A DNA stretch of 64,000 nt from Paractinoplanes atraurantiacus (GCF_900215205.1 NZ_OBDY01000024.1:99977-163976), one strand, 5' to 3'; positions 15,427 to 25,056 are shown, counted from the first letter of the stretch. Translations and numbers: made by a program. Notes: generated from the sequence alone by a model not told the origin.

Positions 15427-17957
15427 GGCCGTGCCGGCGCCAGCCGCAGGTGCAGCTGGCGCCGGCTGCGCACCCCGACCTTCCGGTAGACCCGCGACAG
15501 GTGGGTGCTGACCGTGCGGGCCGAGATGAAGAGCCGGTCGGCGATGACCCGGTTGCTCAATCCTTGCGCCGCGAGCTCCGCCACCTGCCGTTCCTGCGTG
15601 GTCAGCTCGACCTTGCCGGTGGTCTGCGCGCCGACGGCCGTCTCGCGGGACGCCAGCTCGGCGAGGCCGGTCGCGCCGAGACCTTCGAAAACCCCTTGGG
15701 CGTACGAGAGAAGAGCGCGCGCCTCCCGTGGCGAGCGATGGCGCCGCAGCCAGACGCCGTAGTGCAGATGCGTCACCGCGTGCTCGTACGGCCACTCCGA
15801 AGCCGCCGGATCGCCAACCGCCGCGCGGAAGAGAGCCTCGTCGTCACGCAGGAGCGCGTCGCTGAAGTGGAGCAGAATCCGCATGCGGTCGCTCGGTTCG
15901 GCCCCGGCCGACCTGCGCACTTCCTCCACCACGGTCAGCGCGTCCTCGTGCCGCCCGCAGCGCACGGCGGCGACCACGAGCTCGGCCACCGACCGGGGCG
16001 AGTGGTACGGGTGCGACGGGCGGCCGTCCGGGTCGAACATCGACCGGAAGTAGCGGTAGCTGTTCTCGTGATCCCCGTCCGCGGCGGCGGCCAGGCCGAC
16101 GGCCCGCAGCAGCCGCATGTGCCCGGCCCGGTGGCCCTGAACGTCCATCCGCTGCCAGGTCTCCCGCGCCAGGCGCCGTGCTCCGTCCCCGTCGCCGCGC
16201 AGCGCGCACAGCTGGGCCCGCAGCGAGGCCAGGCTCAGCTCCATCGTCAGCCGCCCGGCGGCCCGATCGGCCCGGGCGTACTCGTCGGCCTCGCCCCAGG
16301 ATCCGGTGTCGATGAGCGAGCCGACCAGCGCCGGAAGCGTGGCGAAGGCGGGCGCGGGCGTCCCGGGACCGTCCCGCATGCCCCGGAGCAGCAGCCGCGC
16401 GGCCGGCCCACTGCGATCCTCGAACCAGGCGACGGTCCCGAGCGCGGTCAGATGGTTCCAGTCGTCCGGTGTCAGCGGCGTCCCCACCGGCGGCACCCCG
16501 GGCACGGGGTCGACGACCTTCCGCCCCGGGTGCGCGGCGGGGTCGATGACCTCCTGGACGTAGGCGACGACGGCGGCGTCGGGCACCTCGCCCGCCGACT
16601 CCAGCAGAGACACGAGGCCGAGGCGGTGCTCCTCGTCGGCGGTCAGCTCGGCGACCCCGGTGGCGATCATCGCCAGGTGCAGGGCGGCCTTGCGGCGGCG
16701 GGGCGGGCCGGCGCGGTGGGCGGCGGCGATGATGCCGTACGCCTCGTGCTGGCGTCCCGCCCACAACATGGCCGTGGCCGCCGGCCGGGCCGCCTCCGCG
16801 AGCACATCGGGATCGTCGGTCACCTGCCACACCCGGTCGTGCAGCTCGGCCACCCACGCCGCGTCCCGCAGATCCCGCGCGTCGGCGATCGCCCGCACGA
16901 GCCGCCGTGCGGCGTCCTCAGGCCGGTCCGACCGCTCGGCCGCCTGCTGGATCGCCTCGGTGGCCTCGTAGAGCTCGCCTCGCGCCCGGAAGACGGCCGC
17001 ACCCTCTTCCAGCGCCCGCGCGATCGCTTCACTCGGGCCCGGCTCGGCGGCGGCCACCTGCAAGGCCCGGCGTTCCGGGTACGCGTGGAGCAGCTCCGCC
17101 AGCCGCCGATGCGCCCGGAGACGCCGATGGACGGGCGCCGCCCGATAGGCGGCCTCCGCCGCGAGGGGATGCGTGAAGACCGCGGCTGTCACGAGCCCGG
17201 CTTCCTCCGCGGGCTCCCAGGCGGTGACGGGCACCTCGGCGGCCGCGCACAGCAGGGCGGGCTCGGCCGGGAAGGCGGCCGCCGCCGCGTAGAGCAGCAG
17301 GGTGCGGGTGGAGGGCGGAAGTCCGGCGATCTGCGCGCCGAAGGCGGTCGACAAGGTCGGCTGGGCCAGACCCGCGAGTTCGGCCAGCGCCGCCGGGTTG
17401 CCGCGGGCCCGTCGCAGGATGCCGGCCCGGGCGCGGGCGGTCAGCGCGGGATCGCGGGCGGCGAGCAACCCGGCCGCTTCCTCGTCACCGAGCGGAGCCA
17501 TCGCCAGGACCGGAAGCCCGTCCCACTCGACCTTCTCCGGCCGGGCGACGGGCGGGGTGACCGCGGCCAGGACAGTCACCGAGGGGAGGACGGCCAGGCG
17601 GGCCAGTATGGCCAGCGCTTCCGGGTCGAAGCGGTGAGCGTCGTCGGCGACGATCAGGACCGGCTTGGTTTTCCCGACGGCGGCCACGGCCTCGACGACG
17701 GAGGCGGGGTGCGAGGGGCCGGCCAGGTCGTGGCGCATCGCCACCAAGAGCTGCCGCATCGGCCCGGGCACGGAACCGTGCAGCATCACGACGCGGTGGC
17801 GAGCCGATGACCGGGCCGACTCCACGGCGGCGGCGAGAAGCGTGGACTTCCCGCTGCCGCGCGGGCCGGTGACCACCAGGGCGCCCGCCCCGGCCTCGAG
17901 CAGGCGGGCGATCCGGGCTCGTTCTGCGGACTGCACGGTCAGACCTCCGGGACGCAT
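15423..17957 (-). CDS. Large LuxR-family (LAL) transcriptional regulator
   Basis: An 844-residue LAL regulator: N-terminal AAA/STAND ATPase with P-loop VVTGPRGSGKSTLLA and Walker B VLIVADDAHR, a long helical/TPR middle, and a C-terminal LuxR helix-turn-helix (TTQERQVAELAAQGLSNRVIADRLFIS). The ATG at 17957 lies one base after the stop of the second LAL gene upstream, so the two are co-transcribed and probably co-regulated. LAL proteins activate catabolic or antibiotic genes after inducer binding. Confidence 0.88.
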   Translation of the reverse strand: MRPGGLTVQSAERARIARLLEAGAGALVVTGPRGSGKSTLLAAAVESARSSARHRVVMLHGSVPGPMRQLLVAMRHDLAGPSHPASVVEAVAAVGKTKPVLIVADDAHRFDPEALAILARLAVLPSVTVLAAVTPPVARPEKVEWDGLPVLAMAPLGDEEAAGLLAARDPALTARARAGILRRARGNPAALAELAGLAQPTLSTAFGAQIAGLPPSTRTLLLYAAAAAFPAEPALLCAAAEVPVTAWEPAEEAGLVTAAVFTHPLAAEAAYRAAPVHRRLRAHRRLAELLHAYPERRALQVAAAEPGPSEAIARALEEGAAVFRARGELYEATEAIQQAAERSDRPEDAARRLVRAIADARDLRDAAWVAELHDRVWQVTDDPDVLAEAARPAATAMLWAGRQHEAYGIIAAAHRAGPPRRRKAALHLAMIATGVAELTADEEHRLGLVSLLESAGEVPDAAVVAYVQEVIDPAAHPGRKVVDPVPGVPPVGTPLTPDDWNHLTALGTVAWFEDRSGPAARLLLRGMRDGPGTPAPAFATLPALVGSLIDTGSWGEADEYARADRAAGRLTMELSLASLRAQLCALRGDGDGARRLARETWQRMDVQGHRAGHMRLLRAVGLAAAADGDHENSYRYFRSMFDPDGRPSHPYHSPRSVAELVVAAVRCGRHEDALTVVEEVRRSAGAEPSDRMRILLHFSDALLRDDEALFRAAVGDPAASEWPYEHAVTHLHYGVWLRRHRSPREARALLSYAQGVFEGLGATGLAELASRETAVGAQTTGKVELTTQERQVAELAAQGLSNRVIADRLFISARTVSTHLSRVYRKVGVRSRRQLHLRLAPARP

Positions 17958-17958
17958 G

Positions 17959-20541
17959 TCAGGCGCTCAGCGGCACGAGGGCCCGGAGCTGGTGGCGGTT
18001 GCCCACGCCGAGTTCGGCGTAGATGCGGTACAGGTGGGAGCCGACCGTGCGCGGCGACAGGTAGAGCCGCTCGGCGATCTGGCGGTTGGTCAGGCCCTCG
18101 GCCACCATGCGGGCGATCAGCTGCTTCTGGGCGGTGAGCCGGCTCAGCGCGCCGGCCTCGGGGGTGGGATCGCCGGCCGGCCGCAGGCCCACCGGGAGGC
18201 TGCGGTGAGCCTGGTCGGCGTGCGCGTGGGCGCCCAGGCGCAGGAAAGTGTCGCGCGCGGCCAGCAGGTGAGGGCGGGCATCGTGCAGGCGGCGGCGGTT
18301 GCGGAGCCACAGGCCGAGGTTGAGCTGGGCCTCGGCGTACTCCAAAGGCCAGCGCAGCGCCCGCCGAGGATCGGAGACCGCTTCGAGGAAGCGCTCCTCG
18401 GCGGCGCCGGTGGTGTCGAGCAGGGCGGTGGCGTGGGCGACCAGCATGGCCATGCGATCGGTGGAGACTGTGCCGCACCGCTTCAGGACGTCCAGGGCGT
18501 CGGCGCCGCGCCGGGTCTGTGCGGCGGCGAGGGCGAGCTGCGGAAGCGAGCGCGGGCCGAGGAAGTAGTGCCGGGGCACGCCTTCGCCGTCGAACATGCG
18601 GCGGAAGTGGAGATAGGCGGTGTCGTAGTCGCCGGCGTGCAAGGCGGCCAGGCCGGCCGCGCGCAGGGTGAGACCGGCGGCCAGGGAGGTGCCTGGTGGC
18701 GCGGGCAACGGCGGAGGATCGGGCGGTGTGCCGGTGCGGAGGGCGTGCAGGGTCGCCCGGAAGACCGGCACGACTTCGCGCAGCAGAGGTACGGCGCGGA
18801 TGGCGGCGGTGCGGTCGGCCGTGTCGAGCAGGCGGTCGGCGTCGGACCAGCGGCCGCTGTCGATCATCGCCAGCACGGTGTGGGGGAAGGCGGTCAGAGC
18901 GGATCCGGTGGCGCCGAAGCGGGGGCCGACGTCCCACATGGCGCGCAGCTCGGCGGCGCAACGGGCCGAGTCGTCCAGCATGAAGGCCAGGGCGCCGGTG
19001 AAGAGCATCCGGGTCAGGTTGGCCGGGCCGATCCCGGAGGGTTCGGGCAGCGGCGTCCCGGCGTGGGCGTCCGGGTCGGCGATGGCCAGGACCGTGGCGC
19101 GGGCGAGGTCGTTCTCGGCGCGGGGGATCAGCGTCCCGCCGGCGGCGGCCGGGTGGACGTCATCGCGTACGCAAGCAAGCAGTTGAGGAAGTTGGCGGCG
19201 ATGGCCGGGATCGCCGGAGAGCAGGACGGCCGCGGCGGCGACCACGGCGGCCGCCAGGGCCGCCTGGCCGTCGCGGGGACGGCGCCGCACGGCCTGCGAG
19301 GCGATGTCGAAGGCGCGCCCGGGCTGCGCGCGGTGCAGCAGGGCGAAACCCGCGCCGGCGGCGGCGAGGCAGACCGTGTCCGGGTCGGTGGTGCGCGCGA
19401 GAGCCTTCTCGTACAGCTCCACCGTCCATTGCGGATCGCCGCCGCGGTGCGCGGCGAAGACGGCCCGGGCGTAACGGCGGGCGGCGCCGGCGGCGTCCGG
19501 ACTGCGCTCGGCGGCCAGCTCCAGGGCGTGCGCGGTGGCGAGATAGGCCGAGCCGGCGGGGGTTCCGAGCCCGGCCGCGATCCGCGGGTCCGAGCCGGCG
19601 GCCGCCGCCAGGGCCGCGGTGGCCCGGCCGTCGGGACCGGCGGCCGCCTCGAGCGCGGCGGCGACGCGCTCGTCGGGTCCGGTGCCGGAACAGGCGAGGT
19701 GTTCGGCCTGCCGGTAGGGGTCGGGGGTGGCCAGAGCGAGGTTGCGATGGGCCCGGGCGACGTCACGGGGGCCGCGGCCGGCGGCGCAGGCGGCCTTGAC
19801 CAAGGGGTGCCGGAAGCGGACGAAACCGTCCCGCACGACGACCAGCCCGGCCTCCTCGGCCGGCGCCCAGCCGCGCAGGTCGGGCGAACCGCCGGCGGCG
19901 AGGGTGATGGTGGCGACGGCCTCGGCGTCACCGGCGGCCGCGGCGTGCAGCAGAAGCCATTGGGTGACCTTCGGCAGCGCCCGCACCCGGTCGGTGAACT
20001 CGCGGGGCACCCGCGCCCGGGGGTCGCCGAGCAGAAGCAGCGCCAACGGGTTGCCGGCGGCCCGCCGGAGGATCTCCCGCCGCTTGCCGGGCGGAGAGGG
20101 CACGGCCCGGGATTCGAGCAGGCGCGACGCGGCGTCCACGGCGAGCGGCCCGACGCCCAGCCGGGCGATGCCGGGCGCGAAGTCGCCGTCGTCGCGGGTG
20201 GCGAGCAGGAGCGCCACCCGTGCGGCCGCCGCCGCGCCCAGGGCGGCGGCGAGCAACCGGGCCGAGTCGCCGTCGGCGTCGTCGGCCACGATGAGGACGG
20301 GCCGATCCCGGCTCAGCCGGTCGAAGGTGACGGCCGCCGGATCGGTGCCGAGAACGTCGTGCACCACCAGATGGCCGCGGCGATGGGCGTGAGCGGCGGC
20401 GGCCCGCAGCAGGGCGGTCTTGCCGATGCCGGCCTCGCCCAGCAGGAGCAGCGCGGCCGGGCCGTGGGCGGCGGCGTCGACGACCGAGGTGACCGTGGCC
20501 AGTTCGCCGGCGCGGCCGATGAGGTTTGCAGTCGTCTCCAC
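17959..20541 (-). CDS. Large LuxR-family (LAL) transcriptional regulator
   Basis: An 860-residue LAL regulator with N-terminal P-loop LLLGEAGIGKTALLRA, a VLIVADDAD Walker B strand, a long helical middle and a C-terminal LuxR HTH (LTAQKQLIARMVAEGLTNRQIAERLYLS). The GTG at 20541 gives VETTANLIGRAGEL, the standard start of the ATPase domain; the longer frame to 20700 adds an unconserved Cys-rich stretch that would overlap the divergent promoter. It is divergent from the beta-helix enzyme at 20750, and whether it acts on that locus, which has its own GntR protein, is open. Confidence 0.85.
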   Translation of the reverse strand: METTANLIGRAGELATVTSVVDAAAHGPAALLLLGEAGIGKTALLRAAAAHAHRRGHLVVHDVLGTDPAAVTFDRLSRDRPVLIVADDADGDSARLLAAALGAAAAARVALLLATRDDGDFAPGIARLGVGPLAVDAASRLLESRAVPSPPGKRREILRRAAGNPLALLLLGDPRARVPREFTDRVRALPKVTQWLLLHAAAAGDAEAVATITLAAGGSPDLRGWAPAEEAGLVVVRDGFVRFRHPLVKAACAAGRGPRDVARAHRNLALATPDPYRQAEHLACSGTGPDERVAAALEAAAGPDGRATAALAAAAGSDPRIAAGLGTPAGSAYLATAHALELAAERSPDAAGAARRYARAVFAAHRGGDPQWTVELYEKALARTTDPDTVCLAAAGAGFALLHRAQPGRAFDIASQAVRRRPRDGQAALAAAVVAAAAVLLSGDPGHRRQLPQLLACVRDDVHPAAAGGTLIPRAENDLARATVLAIADPDAHAGTPLPEPSGIGPANLTRMLFTGALAFMLDDSARCAAELRAMWDVGPRFGATGSALTAFPHTVLAMIDSGRWSDADRLLDTADRTAAIRAVPLLREVVPVFRATLHALRTGTPPDPPPLPAPPGTSLAAGLTLRAAGLAALHAGDYDTAYLHFRRMFDGEGVPRHYFLGPRSLPQLALAAAQTRRGADALDVLKRCGTVSTDRMAMLVAHATALLDTTGAAEERFLEAVSDPRRALRWPLEYAEAQLNLGLWLRNRRRLHDARPHLLAARDTFLRLGAHAHADQAHRSLPVGLRPAGDPTPEAGALSRLTAQKQLIARMVAEGLTNRQIAERLYLSPRTVGSHLYRIYAELGVGNRHQLRALVPLSA

Positions 20542-20686
20542 GCGAGCAGTGCAGCATTCCCAGGGCCGCGTGAACCAGGAAGGAAACAGGAAGAAAGCTC
20601 CGAGACCGCTGCGCAAATCCGGCTTCACCGGACAAAATCCGGCGGTGATGACGCTCCTCACGCACGAGCACGCCTCCGAAGATCCA

Positions 20687-20715
20687 TTGACCGGCGGCAC
20701 GACGCGATCTACAGT
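20687..20715 (+). promoter_or_regulatory. Probable promoter of the beta-helix enzyme gene
   Basis: TTGACC (20687-20692), 17 bases, TACAGT (20710-20715). The predicted start near 20722 falls at the edge of the operator at 20724-20742. Confidence 0.6.
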
Positions 20716-20723
20716 CCCGATCC

Positions 20724-20742
20724 ATAATCGATAGACGATTGG
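20724..20742. promoter_or_regulatory. GntR operator copy A
   Basis: ATAATCG, five bases (ATAGA), CGATTGG. It matches TAATCG-N5-CGATTA with one mismatch and lies over the predicted transcription start of the beta-helix gene. Confidence 0.65.
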
Positions 20743-20749
20743 ATTCGTG

Positions 20750-23026
20750 ATGCGCTACCGAGCAACGATCTTCGTCATTCCTCTCCTGATAGCGACGGCG
20801 ACCGCCATCGCCGGCAGCGCCGCCCAGGCCACGCCGCGCACCACCACCCACCACGTGGCCACGACCGGCGACGACGGGGCGAAAGGCACCGCCGCCGCCC
20901 CGTTCCGCACCATCCAGAAGTGCGCCGGTGCCGCGAAACCGGGCGACACCTGTCTCATCGCCGCCGGCACGTACCGCGAGACGGTCACTCCCCCGCGGGA
21001 CGGCGTCACGTTCGCCGCGGCCGCGAACGCGCAGGTCGTCGTCGACGGCTCCGACCCGGTCACCGGCTGGCAGCGGGTCGGCGCCGACGACCTCGAGGCC
21101 CTGGGGCGCGACGACCGGTTCCTGGCCGGCTCACCCTTCGCCCAGGGCGTGCGCGACGGTCGCGTCTACCGGGCCGACGTGCCGGCCGGCCCGGGCACCC
21201 AGGTCTTCGTCGACGGCGCCATGGCCCCGGCGGCGCAGTGGCCCTATCAGGGCGACAACCCCATGCGCCTGCTTATGGCGTCGGCGCGCTCGGGCACGTA
21301 CACCAGCATCGACGACCCCGCCCTGGACCAGCCCGCCGGCTATTGGACCGGCGCCCGCCTGCTGGCCCGCAACTGGTTCGTCAGCGAGACCGGCACGGTC
21401 ACCGCCTCGCAGCCGGGCCAGGTCACCGCGGCCGGCCTGCCCAGCTGCATCAGCCTCAACCCCAACCAGAAGACCAGCTACGCGCTCAGCGGCAAGCTGC
21501 GCCTGCTCGGGCACGCCGGTCAATGGTTCTACGACGAGGGCGCGCACCGGCTCTACCTGTGGACGCGCGACGGTGACGACCCGTCCGGGCACACCGTCGA
21601 GCTCAAGCGGCGGGAGCTGGGCCTCGACCTCGCCGGCCGGCAGAAGGTCACGGTCACCGGTGTCGGACTGCGCGCCTCCACCCTGCGTACCACCGCGGCC
21701 TCGAAAAACAACGTCATTGAGCGCATGACTGCTCGGTTCGTGTCCGCTTATGACGACTTGACGGTGGATCCGAACATGGTGCGCAACCCGGACGCGTGCG
21801 GTCTGCTCACGGCGGGCGAGACGACGTCGGGACTGCAGATCGGCGGCACGGGCAACGTGGTGCGCGACAGCGTCGTCGACTGGAGCGCCGGCAACGGTGT
21901 CGTGCTCACCGGCAGCGGCAACACGGTCGCCAACACCACGATCACGAACGCCGACTACATGGGCAGCTACGCGGCCGGCGTCAACGTCATCGGCGACCGC
22001 CACCGGGTCATCGGCAACACGGTGCGGACCAGCGGCCGCAGCGGCATCAACATCGACGACAAGGTCGCCGGCGCCTCGGCCCGCGACAACGAGATCGCGT
22101 ACAACGACGTCAGTGGCTACAACAACCTGGTCAACGACGGCGGCGCCGTCTACGTCTGCTGCAACATCGATCTGGCGGGTACGGAGTTTCACCACAACCT
22201 GCTGCACGATCCGGCTCCCCTGGCCGCGCAGGCGCCGGCGCCCGGCATCTACCTGGACAACAACGCGTTCAACGCCACCGTCCACGACAACGTGGCCTGG
22301 AACGGCACGAGTTACGGCGTGGTGCTGCTCAACGGCGACAAGCCCGCGCCCGGCAACCGCATCTTCAACAACACGTCCGGCAGCGACCGCAAGGCGGTCA
22401 GCCTGAACGGGCCCGAGTATCCGGACACCGAGATCGCCGACAACATCGGCGACGTCGACGAGAAACCGGGCGTGGTCCTGCGCGGCAACATCCCGTACTC
22501 GGTCGATCCGCTGTTCACCGAGCCGCGCGTCCAGGACTACACGCTGCGGGCCGAGTCACCGGCCCGTGGCGCGGGGGCCTACCGGCCGGGTGCGGGCAGA
22601 TGGCGCGGCGGCGCCGCTGTGAGCACGACGCTGGTGCAGGCCGAGCGGTACGCGGCCGACAGCGGGGTCGCGCGGCACGCCGCCGGTACCGGTCAGGTGA
22701 TGGGCGGCTTCGACGGCGGCGACTGGGCCCGCTACGACCGCGTGGACTTCGGGACGGGACGCACGCTGTTCACCGGCAGCATCGGGGCCGACCGTCAGTA
22801 CGCGGGGCGCGCCTTCGAGATCCGGCTGGACGCCCAGGACGGGCCGGCGATCGGGCGCGTGACCGTGCGGCCCAGTGACGGCTTCGACGACTACATCGAC
22901 CAGTCCGTGCCCATCACGCCGACCTCGGGCGTGCACACTGTCTATCTGGTCGCGCTGGGAGGCTCGCCGGGCGTCGCGAACGTGGACTATTTCGCGTTCA
23001 CCGATCCCGCTATCGTTAAGCGATAG
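20750..23026 (+). CDS. Secreted right-handed beta-helix polysaccharide lyase/hydrolase with CBM6-like domain
   Basis: A 758-residue exported protein (a GTG one codon upstream is an equal start). After the signal peptide comes a DUF1565-like segment (APFRTIQKCAGAAKPGDTCLI), then right-handed beta-helix repeats rich in Asn (GNVVRDSVVDWSAGNGVVLTG, with repeated N-x-I/V turns) and a C-terminal CBM6-like sandwich (VQAERYA, GGDWARYDRVDFG, ANVDYFAF). The architecture is that of pectate-lyase-like or glycosidase beta-helix enzymes acting on plant or microbial polysaccharide outside the cell. It opens a carbohydrate locus with a sugar importer downstream; operator A precedes it and operator B overlaps its stop codon. 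Substrate unknown. Confidence 0.82.
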   Translation: MRYRATIFVIPLLIATATAIAGSAAQATPRTTTHHVATTGDDGAKGTAAAPFRTIQKCAGAAKPGDTCLIAAGTYRETVTPPRDGVTFAAAANAQVVVDGSDPVTGWQRVGADDLEALGRDDRFLAGSPFAQGVRDGRVYRADVPAGPGTQVFVDGAMAPAAQWPYQGDNPMRLLMASARSGTYTSIDDPALDQPAGYWTGARLLARNWFVSETGTVTASQPGQVTAAGLPSCISLNPNQKTSYALSGKLRLLGHAGQWFYDEGAHRLYLWTRDGDDPSGHTVELKRRELGLDLAGRQKVTVTGVGLRASTLRTTAASKNNVIERMTARFVSAYDDLTVDPNMVRNPDACGLLTAGETTSGLQIGGTGNVVRDSVVDWSAGNGVVLTGSGNTVANTTITNADYMGSYAAGVNVIGDRHRVIGNTVRTSGRSGINIDDKVAGASARDNEIAYNDVSGYNNLVNDGGAVYVCCNIDLAGTEFHHNLLHDPAPLAAQAPAPGIYLDNNAFNATVHDNVAWNGTSYGVVLLNGDKPAPGNRIFNNTSGSDRKAVSLNGPEYPDTEIADNIGDVDEKPGVVLRGNIPYSVDPLFTEPRVQDYTLRAESPARGAGAYRPGAGRWRGGAAVSTTLVQAERYAADSGVARHAAGTGQVMGGFDGGDWARYDRVDFGTGRTLFTGSIGADRQYAGRAFEIRLDAQDGPAIGRVTVRPSDGFDDYIDQSVPITPTSGVHTVYLVALGGSPGVANVDYFAFTDPAIVKR
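23010..23026. promoter_or_regulatory. GntR operator copy B, inside the end of the beta-helix gene
   Basis: CTATCG, five bases (TTAAG), CGATAG. The palindrome includes the last codons and TAG stop of the upstream gene and ends 13 bp before the GntR ATG, as expected for autoregulation. Confidence 0.65.
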
Positions 23027-23039
23027 TCAAAGGAGCGCC

Positions 23040-23690
23040 ATGCCATCACCCTTCGAGAACACCAGCACCCTGTCCCGCACGCTGCTCTCCGACCAGGCGT
23101 ACGACCTCGTGCGCAAGTCGATCCTGGAGGGCACGCTGCCGCCGGGGGCCCGCATCGTGGAGTCCGAGCTCGCCCGCCAGCTCGGCGTCAGTCAGGCGCC
23201 GGTGCGCGAGGCGGTCAAGCGGCTCGTGCACGAGGGCCTGGTGATCTCGCTGCCGCGCCGTGGCAGTTACGTGCGGGAGATCTCGGAGGGTGAGGCCGGC
23301 GAGGCCCGGGAGGTGCGCGGGCTGCTCGAGGAGGCGGCGGCCCGTCAGGCGGTGCTGAACTTCGACGCGGCCGCCCGGTCCCACCTCGAGGAACTGGTCG
23401 ACGGCATGCGGGAGGCGGCCGTCAGCGGCGATCTGGCCGCCTTCCGCGGCTTCGACATGGGCTTTCACCGCTCGGTGGTCGAGCTCAGCGGCAACAGCTA
23501 TCTCCCCCGGCTCTGGGCCGTGATGGAGCCGAGCCTGCTCGGCCTGCGCATAGTGGGCGACCCCGGCTTCCCCGGCGACTGGACCGAGATGGCCGAGTCC
23601 CACCAGCGCCTGGTCGAGGTGCTGGCCGACGGCAACCGCGCGCGAGCCGCCGCCGCCTTCCTCAACCACGCCACCGGCGTCGAGGCCTGA
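23040..23690 (+). CDS. GntR-family (FCD/FadR subfamily) transcriptional regulator
   Basis: A 216-residue regulator: winged helix (YDLVRKSILEGTLPPGARIVESELARQLGVSQAPVREAVKRL) followed by a helical FCD domain with metal/ligand residues (a FDMGFHRSVVELS helix and later ESHQRLVEVL). The ATG at 23040 has AAAGGAG at 23029-23035. Three copies of the same operator lie before the beta-helix gene, this gene and the sugar-importer operon, so it is the local repressor, relieved by a sugar acid or related intermediate (inference; FCD proteins usually sense carboxylates). Confidence 0.9.
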   Translation: MPSPFENTSTLSRTLLSDQAYDLVRKSILEGTLPPGARIVESELARQLGVSQAPVREAVKRLVHEGLVISLPRRGSYVREISEGEAGEAREVRGLLEEAAARQAVLNFDAAARSHLEELVDGMREAAVSGDLAAFRGFDMGFHRSVVELSGNSYLPRLWAVMEPSLLGLRIVGDPGFPGDWTEMAESHQRLVEVLADGNRARAAAAFLNHATGVEA

Positions 23691-23723
23691 AAAACACCGC
23701 GGTCACTCGCTTGTAACAAGCTA

Positions 23724-23752
23724 TTGACATGGTCACGCAGCCCCATCATGAT
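23724..23752 (+). promoter_or_regulatory. Probable promoter of the sugar-importer operon
   Basis: TTGACA (23724-23729), 17 bases, CATGAT (23747-23752). A short palindrome GCTTGT-A-ACAAGC (23709-23721) lies just upstream of the -35 and could be a second, different regulator site. Confidence 0.65.
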
Positions 23753-23763
23753 CGCTTGCACCG

Positions 23764-23782
23764 CTAATCGATTAGCGATTAG
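23764..23782. promoter_or_regulatory. GntR operator copy C
   Basis: CTAATCG, five bases (ATTAG), CGATTAG: perfect seven-base arms. It starts 12 bp after the -10 element and covers the start region of the importer operon. The left part also forms the self-complementary CGCTAATCGATTAGCG. Confidence 0.7.
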
Positions 23783-23799
23783 AACCCCGGAGGGTTGCC

Positions 23800-25056
23800 A
23801 TGAAGAAAGCAAAGGCGCTGGTGGTCACGGCCGCCGCGCTCCTCCTCACCGCCTGCTCATCGTCCGGAGGATTCCAGGACACCGGCGATGCCGGCTCCGC
23901 CTCCGACGCGAAACTTCGCCTGCTGGTCAACGTCACCCCCGTGCTGACCAAGCAGTTCTACGAGGACCTGGTCAAGCCCTACACCGACGCCCACCCCGGC
24001 GTCACGGTGTCGATCGAGGCGCCGACCGCGGCCGACGTCAGCGCCACCCTGCAGCAGCAGCTGGCCGCCGGCTCGCCGCCCGACCTGGTGTCGGGCAGCC
24101 TCGGCCGCGACACCGTCCCCCAGCTCACCGCCCTGCCTGAACAGCAGTGGGTCAAGGACGCGCCGTACGCCGAGCAGTCCCGGGTCGGCGGGGCCATGTG
24201 GCAGGCCGGCAGCGGCAACCAGGTGCAGTCGCTCGTCTTCTACAACAAGGCCGCCTTCGCCAAGGCCGGCATCACCACCGTCCCGAAGTCGCTCGCCGAT
24301 CTCACCGCGGCGCTGGTCAAGCTCAAGGGCGCCGGGTACGTGCCCACGCAGACCTCCGGCGAATGGGTCACCGGCGCCCAGGTGCAGATGCTGGGCAACG
24401 TGAACGTGCTGAACACCGCGCCCGACTGGTTCGCTCAGCGCAACGAGAACAAGACGAGCTTCGCCGGCAGCCCGTGGCGGCAGGTGCTCGAGACCTACCA
24501 GGGCTGGGTCAAGCAGGGCCTCACCCCGAAGGACGCGATGGGGCTGAAGTACCAGGACGCCATCGACCAGTTCCTGGCCGGCAAGTCGGCCACCTTCGTG
24601 ATGGGCGGCTGGTTCGTGCCGACCGCCGACGAGGCCAAGAAGTCGTTCGACGTCGGCGTCTTCGCGGTGCCCACGCTCGACGGCTCCCCGGCACCGGTCG
24701 CCGGCAACCCGTCGATCCCGTGGTCGGTCACCAAGTCGTCGAAGAACCAGGCCGCCGCGCTCGACCTGCTGAAGTTCCTCGTCACCGACAAGGACGCGGT
24801 CACCAAGGAGCTCAAGGCCGAGGGCAACTTCCGCAAGGGCTTCGACTACGAGGCGTCGGCGCTGAACAAAGAGGTGGCGGCCATCGTCTCCGGTGCGCCA
24901 TCCACTGTGGTCGCCTCGAACGGCCAGGGCGACAACTCCGCGCCCACCGGATACAACGACGAGTTCAACAAGCTGGTGCAGGGCCTCTACCTCGACCAGA
25001 AGCCGGGCACCGTGCTGAAGTCCATCGACTCCTGGTACACCTCGAATGCCAAGTAA
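23800..25056 (+). CDS. Sugar ABC transporter substrate-binding lipoprotein
   Basis: A 418-residue lipoprotein (lipobox LLTAC) of the carbohydrate-uptake (CUT1, SBP type 1) family. Recognisable features are YTDAHPGVTVSIEAP, GSPPDLVSG and the C-terminal WSVTKSSKNQAAALDLLKF segment. The ATG at 23800 follows CGGAGGG. It heads a compact operon of six genes that overlap or nearly touch; the first permease starts inside its 3' end. CUT1 proteins bind oligosaccharides, fitting products of the beta-helix enzyme. Confidence 0.88.
   Translation: MKKAKALVVTAAALLLTACSSSGGFQDTGDAGSASDAKLRLLVNVTPVLTKQFYEDLVKPYTDAHPGVTVSIEAPTAADVSATLQQQLAAGSPPDLVSGSLGRDTVPQLTALPEQQWVKDAPYAEQSRVGGAMWQAGSGNQVQSLVFYNKAAFAKAGITTVPKSLADLTAALVKLKGAGYVPTQTSGEWVTGAQVQMLGNVNVLNTAPDWFAQRNENKTSFAGSPWRQVLETYQGWVKQGLTPKDAMGLKYQDAIDQFLAGKSATFVMGGWFVPTADEAKKSFDVGVFAVPTLDGSPAPVAGNPSIPWSVTKSSKNQAAALDLLKFLVTDKDAVTKELKAEGNFRKGFDYEASALNKEVAAIVSGAPSTVVASNGQGDNSAPTGYNDEFNKLVQGLYLDQKPGTVLKSIDSWYTSNAK

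Noticed and set aside
15258..20727. Long plus-strand open frames (850 and 1020 codons) opposite the LAL genes
   Set aside because: They are shadows of GC-rich reverse-strand genes: Arg/Gly/Pro-rich composition with no domains, while the reverse strand encodes clear LAL regulators.
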